NCBI GenBank assembly: GCA_964036665.1
Contig: OZ038528.1
Location: 6,392,501 to 6,456,500, forward strand
Length of the DNA stretch: 64,000 nucleotides
Origin: Gordius sp. MW1
Taxonomy: Eukaryota; Nematomorpha; Gordioida; Gordea; Gordiidae
Direction of reading: 5' to 3'
Position numbers and translations under genes: made by a program. This document shows positions 1 to 11,650 of the stretch, piece by piece. The notes beneath the pieces are model-generated. The model did not search any database and was not told the origin of the DNA. It worked only from the letters and a program-made list of their open reading frames with translations. Each line of letters starts with the position of its first letter. Position 1 is the first letter of the stretch.

Positions 1-119
1 CTTGTATATAATTTTACATTGTGATATAGCAGAGGATCTGGAGGAAGTAAGAATTAAAATAACACTTTTATTTGTCGATTTAATTGTACACGCCGCAATT
101 TTCGCGCTCGAAAGTCATT

Positions 120-311
120 TGTTTTAATAATTTTTCGGGTCGGGTTCGGGCTGAAGTTTTTAAAATGCTTTTGGGTCGGGTCGGGTTCGGGTAGAAAATT
201 TGAAAAAGATTTCGGGTCGGGTCGGGTCCGGGTGGAAAATTTGAAAATGATTTTGGGTCGGGTCGGGTTCGGGTTGAAAAAAGTAACTTTGCAGTTCTCT
301 AGTCTAGGATA
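120..311. repeat. TCGGG-rich minisatellite ending in a short inverted terminus
   Basis: Roughly 45-bp units of TCGGGTCGGGTTCGGGT followed by an AAAATTTGAAAATGA-like tail repeat about four times. The block stops at TTTGCAGTTCTCTA near 311. The same array in the opposite orientation, starting TAGAGAACTGCACGGG, lies at 36653-36850, so this is probably one end of a transposon family with TAGAGAACTGCA termini. The long minus-strand ORF across it (Arg/Pro/Thr-rich) is a by-product of the repeat. Confidence 0.7.
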
Positions 312-1026
312 TATATAGTTCAAATTAGTCTCTAATTAAAATCACCAATAGATGGCGCTAATTAAGGTAAACTCTTAAGTTAATTGCGGCACTCCTGAAA
401 GGGGTTATTATTATCTTCTGATTATTATCAATAAACCCGCAATTCATTTACTTATTTCCAATATAGATATTTCTTCATTAAATATTAAAATTATTCTTTA
501 GATCATAGTAGTTTATTACGCCTTTTATTCGATGTTTCAAATGAATTTTTAATATTATCCGGGGGAATAACATCTATAAAGTCACGTTCAAAGCTCAATA
601 AAGCTAAGGAAGATAATATCTTGTCCAATTGTGGAACGAAGATACTTTGAAAAGGTTTTGTCGCATAAACATGAAGTTATTGGGATAGTTAAAATTATTT
701 TAATACAAATCATAAAATTTAGAAACTTGTTGAGGGTAAAATTTTAATAAGCGGAAAAATATCATGTCAATATATTTTATTCGAAGGTAAAGATTCATAA
801 TATATTACAGAATTTTTTGTCATTATTATTTCGGCATCTTGCAGTTTTAACTCATAATGGTCAATTACTTCTGATAACAGATATTTTTCGCAAAAAAGTG
901 GATGAAGGGTTTAAACCTTCTAAAGAAATATATAAAATACAATTAATTTCAGGAAATCTTATGTTTAATTCTGCTATTATTCTATCGATGATAGGATAGT
1001 ACTTCTTAATTAAGATAATATTTAAA
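312..1026. other. AT-rich intergenic DNA, no gene seen
   Basis: No frame shows a recognisable domain. The 60-codon plus-strand ORF near 817-999 has no domain and I do not support it as a gene. Confidence 0.5.
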
Positions 1027-1150
1027 AAAAATTGCTTAAGGGGCGGAAAGGTCCAAGATTTTTCCCTTGGGGTAGGGCCTTGAGGCCCGGTTTTTGCTCT
1101 TGGAAGACCTTGGCCCCACGTCCCCCTTTAGCTACGCTACTGCTTTAAAC
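1027..1150. repeat. GC-rich hairpin-forming patch
   Basis: An island of GGGGCGG, CTTGGGGTAGGGCC, GGCCCGG and CTTGGCCCC inside AT-rich DNA with imperfect internal complementarity (CCAAG/CTTGG, GGGCC/GGCCC). It is probably a remnant of a GC-rich MITE. The flanks to 1678 hold no recognisable gene. Confidence 0.4.
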
Positions 1151-1679
1151 ATTTTACACTTGAAAAATTTAAAATAAATGGGATTTTAGATGACATTAGG
1201 TTACATTAGGTGATTGTTAGGCTGACCGGTTGTAATTTGACATGAAAGGGGCTATCACCATGTCATTACAACCTAATAACATTGATTTATAAAACAAAGT
1301 AAATAATATCGATGCAAAAATTGATTATGCCAAAGAGGAAGTTACATTATATGGCAGTCTATGGACAAAAACAGGTGTCTTGCAATGTCTTGTTCTTAGG
1401 GTTACCAAAATCTTGGTTTCTTATAAAAAAAAGAGATTTTGAGATATATCAAAAAAGCAGCAGCTAAGTTATTCATCCAGAACAAGAAAAAATACATCTT
1501 TAAATTTATGTGAACGCATAGCTTGCCAAATTAGAATGCAAAGTCAAAATGACAAATACAATCGGTCTGAAATTCAACTAGTAAAGAGAGTGGAAATTTA
1601 AAAAAATAGGATGAAAATGCATGAAAGTAATTTTTTTAGTATAATAAAAATTAATTCAAACATTGTGTTGATTATAGCG

Positions 1680-1831
1680 TGGGCGTAGCCAGGGGGTCGC
1701 AGGGACGGACGAATGCTCCCCTCTAAATCTAAAAAATTGCACACAAATATTGATCAAAATTCAAAAAAATATTATTTTGCCCCCCCCTAATTCATTATTG
1801 CCCCCCTCTAAGTCCAATCCTGGCACGTAGA
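1680..1831 (+). mobile_element. GGGCGTAGCC short element (MITE-like), type B copy
   Basis: The left end is GGGCGTAGCCAGGGGG and the right end is a decayed CCTGGCACG. The internal part (CCCCTCTAAATCTAAAAAATT, then an AT stretch, then CCCCCCCTAATTCATTATTGCCCCCC) matches the copies at 56990-57165 and 63855-64000. The mirrored GTAGCCAGG/CCTGG ends suggest a non-autonomous inverted-terminus element, or a conserved hairpin repeat. Confidence 0.65.
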
Positions 1832-2984
1832 TTATTGTAATGACTACAGTCATCATATTATTTATTAAAAATTAATTTTTTGAAAGTGGGGATTTCGCCT
1901 TCTACGGTAGGAATAGGTACAAGTAAAATATGTCGTGAGGAGTGTTAAATAACTATGTAGAAATCAATTGCGATTGTTGAACCTTAATGTAATTTTTTAT
2001 TCTCAAAAGTATATTGCCAAGGGTGTATATTCACAGCATTTGCACTATCGAATGTGCCTATGTGATTAATAACAAAACTCGACTTTACTTTTAATTTATT
2101 ACACGGTTATTAAATTTTTAAAATTCCTTTTAATTCAAATAGCACTGTTATCTCTAAAAATGTATAAGTCCCATTTGGTAAAAACCCCAAAATCGTTGAT
2201 TGTTGCTGTTCGTGTTGAATTTAACCTTGTATCTGTCTCGGTCGTTGATAGTTTATAAGTTGGAAACTTGATACAACCATTTATATAACTTACGTAGTAA
2301 ATGATTAAACTTTTTAACAGCAGGTGCATAACGATACCTGAGTAATCTCTAAAATTTAGTTTAAGTGTATATCACATGAACAATTTTTAATCCCATTAAG
2401 TTTATGATAATATCAAGCTACGATAGGTTAATTGTTTATAAACAAAATTGCATGTCGATCATGAGTCAAAAAATTTTTAGAGATCTGACAAAGCCTCATG
2501 CAAAATTCAGAATTTTTAACACCGCGATATCCAAAAAATTTAGTTTCCCTGCAAATAATCATGAAAAAAATTACGTAATATTTTAGAACCATTTTAAAAA
2601 CCTTTAATTGTTTTTATTTCTGAAAACTATAATGTTAGTAATTATTCAAATTATCCTATCTTATGCTCTAAAGCCTCTAAATATGCCATTTCCCAAAATT
2701 ATTTGAACCATTGGTCAAATGTGGATGATTATTGCAGAACAATTAAGTATTTTAATTGTATATTTTGGTAATTTTAAATAGGTTTTAAGAAATTGTCATT
2801 AAATTTAAAAGAATATCATCGTATCAATTATAAAATGATTTATCCGTTTTGGGGAAATCGTCGTTAATTTTATGAAATTATTGCTACTTTAATTAGAATG
2901 GGTGATGGCAACAAACACTGCAGAATTAAATATTGCATTATTAATTGTAAAAAATAAAACGCATATTTTTCCATGATGCAAAGA
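1832..2984. other. AT-rich intergenic DNA, no gene seen
   Basis: There are short ORFs on both strands (near 2135-2329 and 2404-2586) but no domains, no convincing exon chain and no array. Nothing is supported here. Confidence 0.5.
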
Positions 2985-3845
2985 GTTTTAAGGCTACTAG
3001 AGCCTGAGGTAGCCCGAGGCCCCACCAGGTTACCCGCCCACGGGCCGGACCTGCACGTGTAGATCTGTATATTTGAGGTTACTCAGTTAAATTTTTTGCG
3101 ATTTAATAAAACAACATTTATCATTATAATTAATTCATTTATTTAAAGAATCGATTTCAATAAAAATCACAAGTGTTAGAGGTATTAATTAGTAAGGACA
3201 TATCATAGCTAAGCCAAATGACCAAAGTTAAATTTAGAAAAAATGTACCTACCTTTTATGAGTTTGCTAAAAGCCATTTCTTAATTAAAAATTAATTTAT
3301 AAAAATTTAAATAATTAAACAAAGAAAATTTTAAAACGAAATTTCTAAAAAAAATTTAGGGTAGTAAATTAAAAGTAAAACTTACTTATGTTGAAAAATC
3401 AAGAAGCTACTATATTAAATTATTTAAAGAAAAAATAAATTTTAAATAAATAAAAAAAATATGTTTTATTCAAATTTGGAGGAATTAATTTAAACTATAT
3501 TTTACACAAAAAATCAAATGAATTATTTCTTAAGCGCGTTCGTGAGAAGTTTATAATTAGTAGAATTCTAAGATCGCTTATATAATTATAGGTCCGTGTG
3601 AGTCCTTTCTTATAATTTGAGGCCCGCTGGAGCCCCTGTAAAATCTTCAGTCCCGTTCGAGCCCTTTTATAAATATTTCAGGCCCGTCCAACCCTGCCCA
3701 TAGTTTTTTAAGCACTTCAGGCCCGTCCGTATTTTTGAAAACTTCTAGGCTCGCCCGAGCCCGTCCCTAATCTTTTTTACGCACCTTAGGCCGGGCCCTA
3801 CCCAGACGCGGATCAGGCCTGCCCGTGCAGATCTCTAGCCCGAAC
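2985..3845. repeat. GCCCG-island repeats with CTGCACG termini
   Basis: Two GC islands in AT-rich DNA. The first (about 2995-3070) contains GTAGCCCGAGGCCCC and ends CCTGCACGTGTAGATCTG. The second (about 3590-3840) holds five imperfect units of GGCCCGTCCGAGCCC plus AT filler and ends GCCCGTGCAGATCTCTAG. The TAGAGATCTGCACGGGC-type terminus recurs at 36653 and 40494, so these look like ends of one transposon family with GC-rich subterminal repeats. Confidence 0.5.
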
Positions 3846-4814
3846 TGAAGTAAACCCTTGTCAACAAACTTAAAAAATGTTTTTAAAATAAACTCAAATT
3901 TATTGAATAAAATAGGGTAAATAATTTAGCTCAAAACTTATACCAGCCTCTACTCCCTGCCAACAATTTATACAAGTATAAAATTCAAAAAAAATATTTT
4001 AAACATTTAAATTTAAATTACTATTGCTGGAGTTAGATCATCATACTTAAGAATTTATTATTAGTAGCTATATAATTGAATTTAATACTTTTTGTTCTAA
4101 ATTATTTTCATGTTCTAATATGTATGGTAAAATATATTTTAATAAATGGGTCAAAAATGGCGATTTAAAAAATATGTTGTGGCATGAACTAGAGTCGCAT
4201 AAAACAATTTAAAAAAACTAGGGCTAGGGCCGCTAACCGTCTTATCATTGATAACCCTATATTTTAACCAAAAATTTACTATTTATAGACATTAGCTACC
4301 CTTACCTATACGTGCTAGAAAGTCAAAATGATTTAAGTTTTTAAGATATTTAGCCAATGGCAGGCTTATTAGAATAGGCCTTTATTTAATTAATATAAAA
4401 TTGTTTAAGATAAATTTAATTACAGTGGCTTAGGGAAGGGGGGGACCCCCTATTTAAAAAAAAACAGATTTTTTCTTCAATACGGAAAAATTCAATGATA
4501 GTAATAAGAGTCTTGTTAGTGTTGCGCATATAGAAATAATCAATTATCATAAATTAATTTCATATTTAGTTTTAGATGAAATCAACTAATTCAAACACTA
4601 TTTATACCGAAATTTTCTGTCCCGAGCGCGTGTTTTCTATTAGGAAGAAACTTAATTCTTAATTATTATCTAAAAAACTTTCTCAACCTCAAAAAGACAA
4701 TATTTTGAAAGAGATGTTAGAACTATTAAGAAAAATGATTTGTGATAATGGCAATAATTTTAGAAATTGTGCGTGCTAATTTTACAGTAAAAATTGATGT
4801 GAAAATTTAACTAT
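3846..4814. other. AT-rich intergenic DNA, no gene seen
   Basis: No frame carries a recognisable domain. Short GC patches occur near 4216-4240 and a G/C run near 4430-4450. I see no confident structure. Confidence 0.4.
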
Positions 4815-5700
4815 ATGTGGCATAAGGCCAATTTTTGGTATATTGAACTAATCCATCCCCCCTGCACCCGCTTATTTCTAGTTTTATCCGCTTATTTCTA
4901 GTTTTATTAAATATCTATTTTCCCCCCCCCTCCCCTTTTATTTGAATATTTTTTTGGCGATTTTATAACGAGGGAAAAAGCGATTTTGGTAGAGTGGATT
5001 ATATTATGGCGAGGGGAATGTCAATTTTTGTTGAAACTTGAAGTATGATATTAATTTTGTTTGCGAAAAATGCCAGAGATTTGTTTAGAAGTTAACGCTA
5101 CTGATAAGGTGACGGTGTCTAAAAATGAACCTATATCCTTGAATTTTGAGGCTCTGAACTCTTTGAGTTATCCTCGGGTTAATGAGGTGGATAAAAAATC
5201 CGTATCCTCAGCTTCTATGAGTAGTGTTAGTAATAAATTTAAATTGTGGCATGATTGAATTAAAATGATCAAAAGGAAAGATGTCGATTAAGTGATATTT
5301 TGTTTCTGTAAGAGTCAAGCTTATTTTGGGAAAAGGGTAAGGTGTGGCAAAAGGCCAATTTTTGGTATATTGAACTAATCTAAACTCTTCCCCCCTGCCC
5401 CCGCTTATTTCTAGTTTTATCCGCTTATTTCTAGTTTTATTAAATATCTATTTTTTCCCCTCCCCTTTCTAGTTTTATTACTCTTCAAGTTTTAAAATAG
5501 TTTATTGCTTGTCACGCAGTTCTCATCATTGTTATTGTATCACCGCGCTGTGCGCTATTATTATTATTTACATCTTCATCATTATTATTGTATCATCGCG
5601 CTGTGCGCTATTATTATTATTTACATCAACCATCATCATCATTATTCCTACTATTTAAAGTACGAATTGTTTGTAAAGAGTCAGTTATATTAAAGTCATA
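4815..5700 (+). repeat. Copy 1 of a dispersed repeat of unknown type, with internal ~120-bp direct repeats
   Basis: A segment starting GGCCAATTTTTGGTATATTG and containing CCGCTTATTTCTAGTTTTAT twice is present at 4817-4930 and again at 5345-5465, flanking a short ORF. The whole block from about 4920 is repeated in inverted orientation at about 7690-9100 and in part at 9830-10033. The tail (5529-5640) holds a roughly 50-bp tandem duplication around TCGCGCTGTGCGCTATTATT. It could be a decayed retroelement with short repeats at its ends. No enzyme domain is visible. Confidence 0.6.
5070..5258 (+). pseudogene. Short ORF of the dispersed repeat, unknown function
   Basis: About 62 residues from the ATG at 5070, polar and Ser/Asn-rich, ending KFKLWHD. 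Near-identical coding text lies on the minus strand around 8010-8205, where an in-frame stop interrupts it. It is therefore a repeated, decaying element ORF, not a host gene. No domain is recognised. Confidence 0.4.
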
Positions 5701-5754
5701 TACCTTATTTATTGTGTTACTGTTAATAGAAGGAAATAGTGTTAATAAATCCTA

Positions 5755-5955
5755 GTGTCGGAGTCTTAATAAATTCCGTCCTCCCTTATTGAGGGAGGAC
5801 TAGATCAGAAAAAGAAATAATATTTATCAAATAATATAAGGGATCTCAGGGAATATAGAATTACAAGTTTTATTCTATTTATTTATTATTTTTGAATTGA
5901 TGGAGTTGGTCCTCCCCCCAAAAAGGGAGGACTTATACTAGATCTTCCGGTACTA
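5755..5955. repeat. Short palindromes built on CCTCCC/GGGAGG
   Basis: CCTCCCTTATTGAGGGAGG near 5779 and CCTCCCCCCAAAAAGGGAGG near 5912 are two local hairpins. Both are followed by a CTAGATC box. The second, with its flank TACTAAGCTTTATTAATAT, recurs almost exactly at 9590-9700, so it belongs to a dispersed element. Confidence 0.55.
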
Positions 5956-6260
5956 AGCTTTATTAATATATGACTACCATAGACTAATAATAAACATAGA
6001 CTGCCGAACAGCTGTTTTTCTGTATCTAAATAGCTTGCGCTAAATTCAGCCAATTTTAACGCTTCGTCCGCCATTTTAAAATATGAAAGTATATCAAGTA
6101 ATATATCCATTGCAACATTGATATAAGGAATACGTCATCTAAGCTACGTCCCACTTTTTATAACCAGCTACCACCAGCCATTTTTCAAGTTAGTTACGTT
6201 TAATTAGATTTTCTCATTATATTTAACAATAATTTATCCCCATGTTTTACATATAAATAG

Positions 6261-6595
6261 ATGAAGCATTGCAGTCTATGCCATTTGTATATAGGATCTA
6301 GTCGAAACATAGGATTTCACAAGTGATATATTGTTTTAATATTAATTTTTAATTTAGATTTCCTGTGAAGAATAAAAATTTGGTAGAAAAATGGATACAA
6401 GTTATGGGTCCACAATTTATTTTAAAGAAGAACTCCCTTATATGCTCAAAACATTTCGAGCAGAAAGACTATTATCTTTCGAAGTTAAATAATAGGCTTC
6501 GGGAGACGGCTGTCCCCAAAATTCATGTAAATAGCAAAACTTCAGCAAAACTCTTCAAGATATTACAAACACCCATAATACCCAAAATAAGGTAA
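6261..6595 (+). CDS. THAP-domain zinc-finger protein (two exons, short)
   Basis: THAP domains are C2CH zinc-binding DNA-binding modules found in animal regulators and P-element-type transposases. Exon 1 runs 6261-6322 and exon 2 6358-6595, across a 35-bp intron with GTGATA and TTTTAATTTAG borders. The join restores a full THAP: MKHCSLC gives Cys4 and Cys7, GFHKFP spans the junction, Trp33 follows, then CSKHF gives Cys50 and His53, and AVPKI closes the domain. The spliced ORF is 99 aa. Exon 2 ends in AAG/GTAATA, a plausible donor, so a longer transcript is possible, but the next acceptors I tried run into stops. It sits between inverted copies of a repeat, so it may be a transposon-derived fragment rather than a host gene. 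The domain call is strong; gene status is uncertain. Confidence 0.75.
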
Positions 6596-6624
6596 TATTG
6601 CTTTATCCATATGCAAATATGATT

Positions 6625-6795
6625 TAATAACATGCCTTCTTAAAACCTTTTTAGAGGATAAGACCATCACCTCGCCCACAACCAACCACCACCAGCCGTA
6701 TGTCAGGTTAGTTATGTTCAATATAATCTTCTCTGTGTTTTCAAGATTGCTTAACATGCCTTCTTAAAACCTTTTTAGAGGAAAAACCATCTAGG
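6625..6795. repeat. Direct duplication after the THAP exon
   Basis: A segment of about 37 bp (AACATGCCTTCTTAAAACC then TTTTTAGAGGA) occurs at 6628-6660 and again at 6753-6785. Each contains a pyrimidine tract plus TTTTTAG that resembles a splice acceptor. This is probably a local duplication. Confidence 0.5.
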
Positions 6796-7560
6796 TAGAT
6801 TTATTACACCTTCTCTACTAAATCTGTAATTAAAAAAATTGTAAAGTTTTTTGTTATATTTTCAAATAAAAGATTAGTTCCTGGAAATTTCTATCATATT
6901 ATATTTATATACATAGACAATGGGAAACATATACAAAGACCATCCATGGCAATTATTTTTACAGGTTAATAAAGGATAAGATTCCATTCAATTAGTGTTT
7001 TAATACGATCTTATATATATTGTGCAATATTTATAAACGTTATATACTGTATTTTTGAATAAACTTATTGTTTAATTTACAATTCAGATGTAGCAGGGAC
7101 CTTTTTATTTTTTACTTTTTATGAATATAGACCTTTTTTTGCTCTATAACAGGATCTTTTTTATTCATGTTAAAAGTTTTAAAAAATTTAAATACGTCCC
7201 TTTCCCTTTTTTAAAATACTTCCCACAGATAAGTTCCTGAAAAAAACTTTGCCTTAAAAATGCTCAAGCATTATCACTATAAATTTGAAATTCACATGTA
7301 ATATAGATGGCGCTAAATTTATAGTTCTATTTGTTCACATTACATATTAAATTGTTAGTAATTAGTCTTTAAACTTAAATTTTATCTATTTTAAGCTTTT
7401 ATAAATTGAAACAATTTTTGTATGTCCTAATTAACCCCCAAAAAATTTAATTTTCTTGATTTATTTATAAATTTGAGCTCATTTCATTAGATTTATATAT
7501 AGGGCGATTTGCTCTGATTGTACTCTCATGGCTGCCTTCTTACTGTCTTACAAAAAAACA
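6796..7560. other. AT-rich intergenic DNA, no gene seen
   Basis: No domain in any frame. The pyrimidine-rich 7100-7260 stretch and the text near 7440 hold no recognisable structure. Confidence 0.4.
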
Positions 7561-9110
7561 GTTGTTCGGCAGTCTATGTTTATTATTAGTCTATACACTA
7601 CAATCAGATCAAAAATATATATGACTACCAATAATAACAATCAGAATGAGAATAATGATTTTTACCGACAAGCGTTCTTTTTATAGTGGGTAAACAATAA
7701 TGATGGGAGATAAAAATATTTAAACAATACCATCACGATCGGGGAGGGGGATTATAATAAACAAACGCGATCACCGTATAGCGCACTGGTAACAATAATA
7801 AAGATGGGGGGATTAGGACTGCGTGGCAATAAATTTGAAGAGTCATACAATTAGCAAGGGGAGGGGGAAAATAACAATTGAAACTAGTCAGCCATAACCG
7901 GCTAAAACCAGAAATAAGCTTTTTGGCGTTATGCAACACCTTACCCTTTACCCAAAATAAACTTGACCTTCACAGAAACAAAATAACACTTAATCGACAT
8001 ATCTCCTTTTATCATTTTAATCCTATTATGCCACAATTTAAATTTATAACTAACACTACTCATAAACACCGAGGTTTCGGATTTCTAATCCACCTCATTA
8101 ACACGAGGATAACTCATAGAGTCCAGAGCCTCAAAATTCAAGGATATAGGTTCTTTTACAGACACCGTCACCTTATCAGTAGCGTTAACTTTTAAACAAA
8201 TCACTGGCATTTTTCGTAACAACAATCAATATAACTAGAGATGCACCGATACCAAGTATCGGCATGGTATCGGCGCCGATACCTTGCCAAAAGAATCGGC
8301 CCGATACTTTGCTAGTATCGGCAATTACCAAGCCGATACCTTTTTCAATATGAAACTCAAAAAATAATATTTATAGTATCTCCTACCATTAAAAAATAGA
8401 GGACTTTTTAAATTTTTTGAAAATTGTTTCATTTGATTGGCTATAAATATTTCTATGTGGAGTATAATAAACTCATTGACCATCTGTTCCGAATAACTGC
8501 ACTTTTAAGTAAATATTGTTTTATTTTAAAAATTATTATATATTAAGCCTTAGATGGATTCTTTAGATACACTATGGAGTTATTTTGTTGTGTCAGCAGT
8601 TATAAAATAAATTTATGTATTAATAAAATATAAAGTGTACCATAATAAAATTTAAATTTCTTTTTTGATCTATTAATCACAATACTTTTGAATTAATTAA
8701 TAACAAAATTTATTATTATAAATTAATATTATATTATAAATTATAATTACAATTGTTTTATCGTCAAAATTTTGATCTACCAAAATTTGGATGTGACTTA
8801 ATTTATAATATTTAATTTGCATATATTTTAGTATAAAAATTTTTTTGATTATAAGTATCGGCATGGTATCGGTATCGGCAAAAAAATCTTAAGTATCGGC
8901 TGGTATCGGTATCGGCATAAAATAGTGGTATCGGTGCATCTCTAAATATAACCCATATTACAAGTTCCAACAAAAAATAGACATTTTCCTTATTACAAGT
9001 TCCAACAAAAATAGACCTTTTCCTCGCCATACTTTACTAAAAAAACTGCTTTTCCCTCGACATAAAATCGCCAAAAATTATTTAAATAAAAGGGGGGGTT
9101 TATACAATAT
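7561..9110 (-). repeat. Copy 2 of the dispersed repeat, inverted and interrupted by a hAT MITE
   Basis: Read on the minus strand, about 9100 to 7690 follows the same order as 4920-5690: CCCC run, TTTTTGGCGATTTTAT, the short ORF, GTGTTGCATAACGCC, CCTCCCCTTG, then GCGCTATACGGTGATCGCG. A MITE at 8236-8944 splits it. The flank 7606-8000 is also directly repeated at 9700-10033. Copies 1 and 2 face each other around the THAP exons. Confidence 0.65.
8236..8944. mobile_element. hAT-type MITE with perfect 8-bp target duplication
   Basis: A 709-bp element with inverted ends TAGAGATGCACCGATACC and GGTATCGGTGCATCTCTA, flanked by the 8-bp direct repeat AATATAAC (8228-8235 and 8945-8952). Subterminal GTATCGGC/GCCGATAC motifs recur many times at both ends, as expected for hAT transposase binding sites. 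The interior is AT-rich and non-coding. It lies in a repeat whose other copy near 5045 is uninterrupted, giving a natural empty site. Confidence 0.9.
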
Positions 9111-9575
9111 CGAAAAATAACAATATAATAATCATATTTAAATAACACAATAAGGATTAGGCTTCTTTTAGATCATTTATTTCCAGTGGTTACATACCCT
9201 CCATAAAAATTGCCATTAGAATTCTCAGAATTCCTTCATTGAATATTCTCCTTTCTTCGGATTCCTTCGGAATTTTTCTTTGTTACATCCGATGATTAAT
9301 GTGCGGCGTGATTTTATTTCCACGTTTTCTGACAACTCAGACATTGGAAAATTTTGTATTTGGATCATAATAATATTTTAGTGGCACATTCAGAATTTGG
9401 CCGCCATCTGTGTACCGACATCTTGGAATTTCCATTGTATTAAGTTTGCGGTTAAAATTGGGTAGCCAATTGTTCTAATGAATTGAGTAACGAAAACAAG
9501 GAATTAATTAGAAATCTCATCTTTAATTCACGACTGGTTCGGGATTCGCCGACGGTTCAATTATCCACGTATCTG
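9111..9575. other. Intergenic DNA of unknown nature
   Basis: Slightly less AT-rich than its surroundings (9180-9560), with no domain seen in any frame. It could be eroded transposon sequence. Confidence 0.35.
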
Positions 9576-10033
9576 ACACCAATATAGAATTACAAGTTTT
9601 AATTCTATTTATTTATTATTTTTGAATTGAGGGAGTTGGTCCTCCCCCCAAAAAGGGAGGACTTATACTAGATCTCTCCGGTACTAAGCTTTATTAATAT
9701 ATGACTACAATCAGATCAAAAATATATATGACTACGAATAATAACAATCAGAATGAGAATAATAATTTTTACCGACAAGCGTTGTAAACAATAATGATGG
9801 GAGATAAAATTATGTAAACAATACCATCACGATCGGGGAGGGGAATTATAACAAACAAACGCGATCACCGTATAGCGCACTAGTAACAATAATAAAGATG
9901 GGGGGATTAGGACTGCGTGACAATAAATTTGAAGAGTCATACAACTAGCAAGGGGAGGGGGAAAATAACTATTAAAACTAGTCAGCCATAACCGGCTAAA
10001 GCCAGAAATAAGCTTTTAGGCGTTATGCAACAC
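9576..10033 (-). repeat. Copy 3 (partial) of the dispersed repeats
   Basis: 9590-9700 repeats the CCTCCCCCC palindrome unit of 5870-5970. 9700-10033 repeats 7606-7940 in the same orientation, including GATCGGGGAGGGG, the GCGATCACCGTATAGCGCAC box and GTCAGCCATAACCGGCTAAA. The repeat ends abruptly at GTTATGCAACAC, where the retroelement relic starts. Confidence 0.65.
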
Positions 10034-10745
10034 TATAAATTAGATATATCATTCCGTCAAGAGTACACCCCATAGCAAAATCACACCGCCACTTAGCACT
10101 GGAGGTCATTGTATTCCGAGAAAATCCTCGAACCATACCATCATCCATATTTTTCATTCCGAAGTCGGATGGCAGCCCAAGACTAATCGTGGGAACAGTC
10201 AGCAAGAACTTTATCAAATACCCTTTGTCACTTAAATCCATTCCGCTGATCACGTCATCCCTCAGAGAAGCGAACTTTGCCACCAAAATTGACAGGAACT
10301 CCGCCTTCTTCTCGATTTCTTTGGATACTTCGATTGCTCATCTCTTTGGGTTCAAGCTAAGGCGACGAAAATATTGCTATAAATTTCTACACATGGGTGC
10401 GAGCTTCTCGTCATATGTCTTTCAACAAGTCATCCTCGACCTTTGTCAAAAATCTGTCAAGAAGTGTAGATATAACGTCTATTTAGATTATATCCTTATT
10501 TATTGTAGAAGCAAGGAGACAGTTTAAGCGGACACTAGTAGCTTCCTCAAACTATGTCATAAATGAAATCTATCAGTGAACCGCCGTAAATCATTAATAC
10601 AACCCGTACAATCACTTTCATACCTGGGAATAAAGACCTAAGATGGCATGCACTACTGATCAACGACAAATTGTTTTCAAAAATTGACCCAGCAGTTCAA
10701 ATTATGCCTAATTATACGACAACTAGAGAAAAACCACACCCCTTA

Positions 10746-11093
10746 GGGCTTGTCTTAATATCGGGTTTAGTTGCGCAGCAAAAATCGTAGCACGGTTTAT
10801 AATATAGCTGTGCCTTAACCTCGAATTCACAACAGATTTACATTTCAAAGCATAACATAATAGCGATTTTGTAAGATGTCCTAAGCTTAAATGTTTTAAG
10901 TTCTTAAATTTTTAAGTATAAGTAAAGTTTAGATTCAATCTCAAGAGTTGAAATAAACAAAAAAAACAATTTTAACAATCAAAAAACAAATACTAATAAA
11001 TTAAAACCGAGTTTGACCTATGAAATTGAATCGAACGTTTAGACAAAGATAAATTCGCAAGATTTGAATCTGAATCCGATATTAAGACAAGCC
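10746..11093. mobile_element. MITE inside the retroelement relic
   Basis: Inverted ends GGGCTTGTCTTAATATCGG and CCGATATTAAGACAAGCCC bound 348 bp of AT-rich non-coding DNA. It separates two segments of the retroelement. A target duplication is not obvious. Confidence 0.7.
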
Positions 11094-11213
11094 CTCGATA
11101 GGACAGGTATGCCTGGGCATTTTCACGCATTCATCTATATAATCACTGGAAGGTCACGTTTCTTATATCCATGGTACAACCTTTTTCTGGGTAATGCCCC
11201 ACCGAACTTTAAC

Positions 11214-11650
11214 AAACGATGGCTCATCATAAAACTATTAGAGCTACAAGAGGTCCTACTTTCCCTTTCCCATTGACCATCATATACAGCCACATTGCTG
11301 CAGCTGACGCATCTACCCTTTACAATGCCATCTCATTCAGGGGCCAAAACATATCAATATCGAAATCGGATGTCATGTCGGCTTTCAAACACCATGACCT
11401 CTTCCCCAGGAATTCTATTAGAGATGCTAGCAATTCCCCAAGCCTTTTTACGAGTAATTATAGAATTCTCTAACATGAATCCTAAGATACACGGACTTCA
11501 GAACGGCCTTTTATATCTTCAAGAAGGGATCGGCTCACGCCTTCCACCTGGAAAAAGCCTTCGACAAATTCCTACAGGCCATTGGCATGGACCGTGTTTT
11601 TGCCATCAAAAATGGACTCGAGTAGGTGCCTACCGATAGCAACCCAACGG
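11214..11650 (+). repeat. Copy A of a ~430-bp direct duplication in the retroelement relic
   Basis: It starts at CGATGGCTCATCATAAAACT and ends near GCCATCAAAAATGGACT. Copy B is at 12571-12985 with scattered substitutions and small indels. Both share the frame reading YSHIAAADASTLY followed by MSAFK, conserved enough to have been coding before decay. The function is not recognised. Confidence 0.6.

Noticed and set aside
54..323. 89-codon minus-strand ORF, Arg/Pro/Thr-rich.
   Set aside because: It reads through the TCGGG minisatellite; the apparent protein periodicity is the DNA repeat.
5505..5693. 62-codon ORF rich in His and Tyr.
   Set aside because: Produced by ATT/CAT/TAT triplet-rich duplicated DNA; no domain.
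10189..10527. Endogenous virus polymerase.
   Set aside because: The motifs fit a retroelement reverse transcriptase with a mutated YxDD; no envelope or viral structural gene is nearby.
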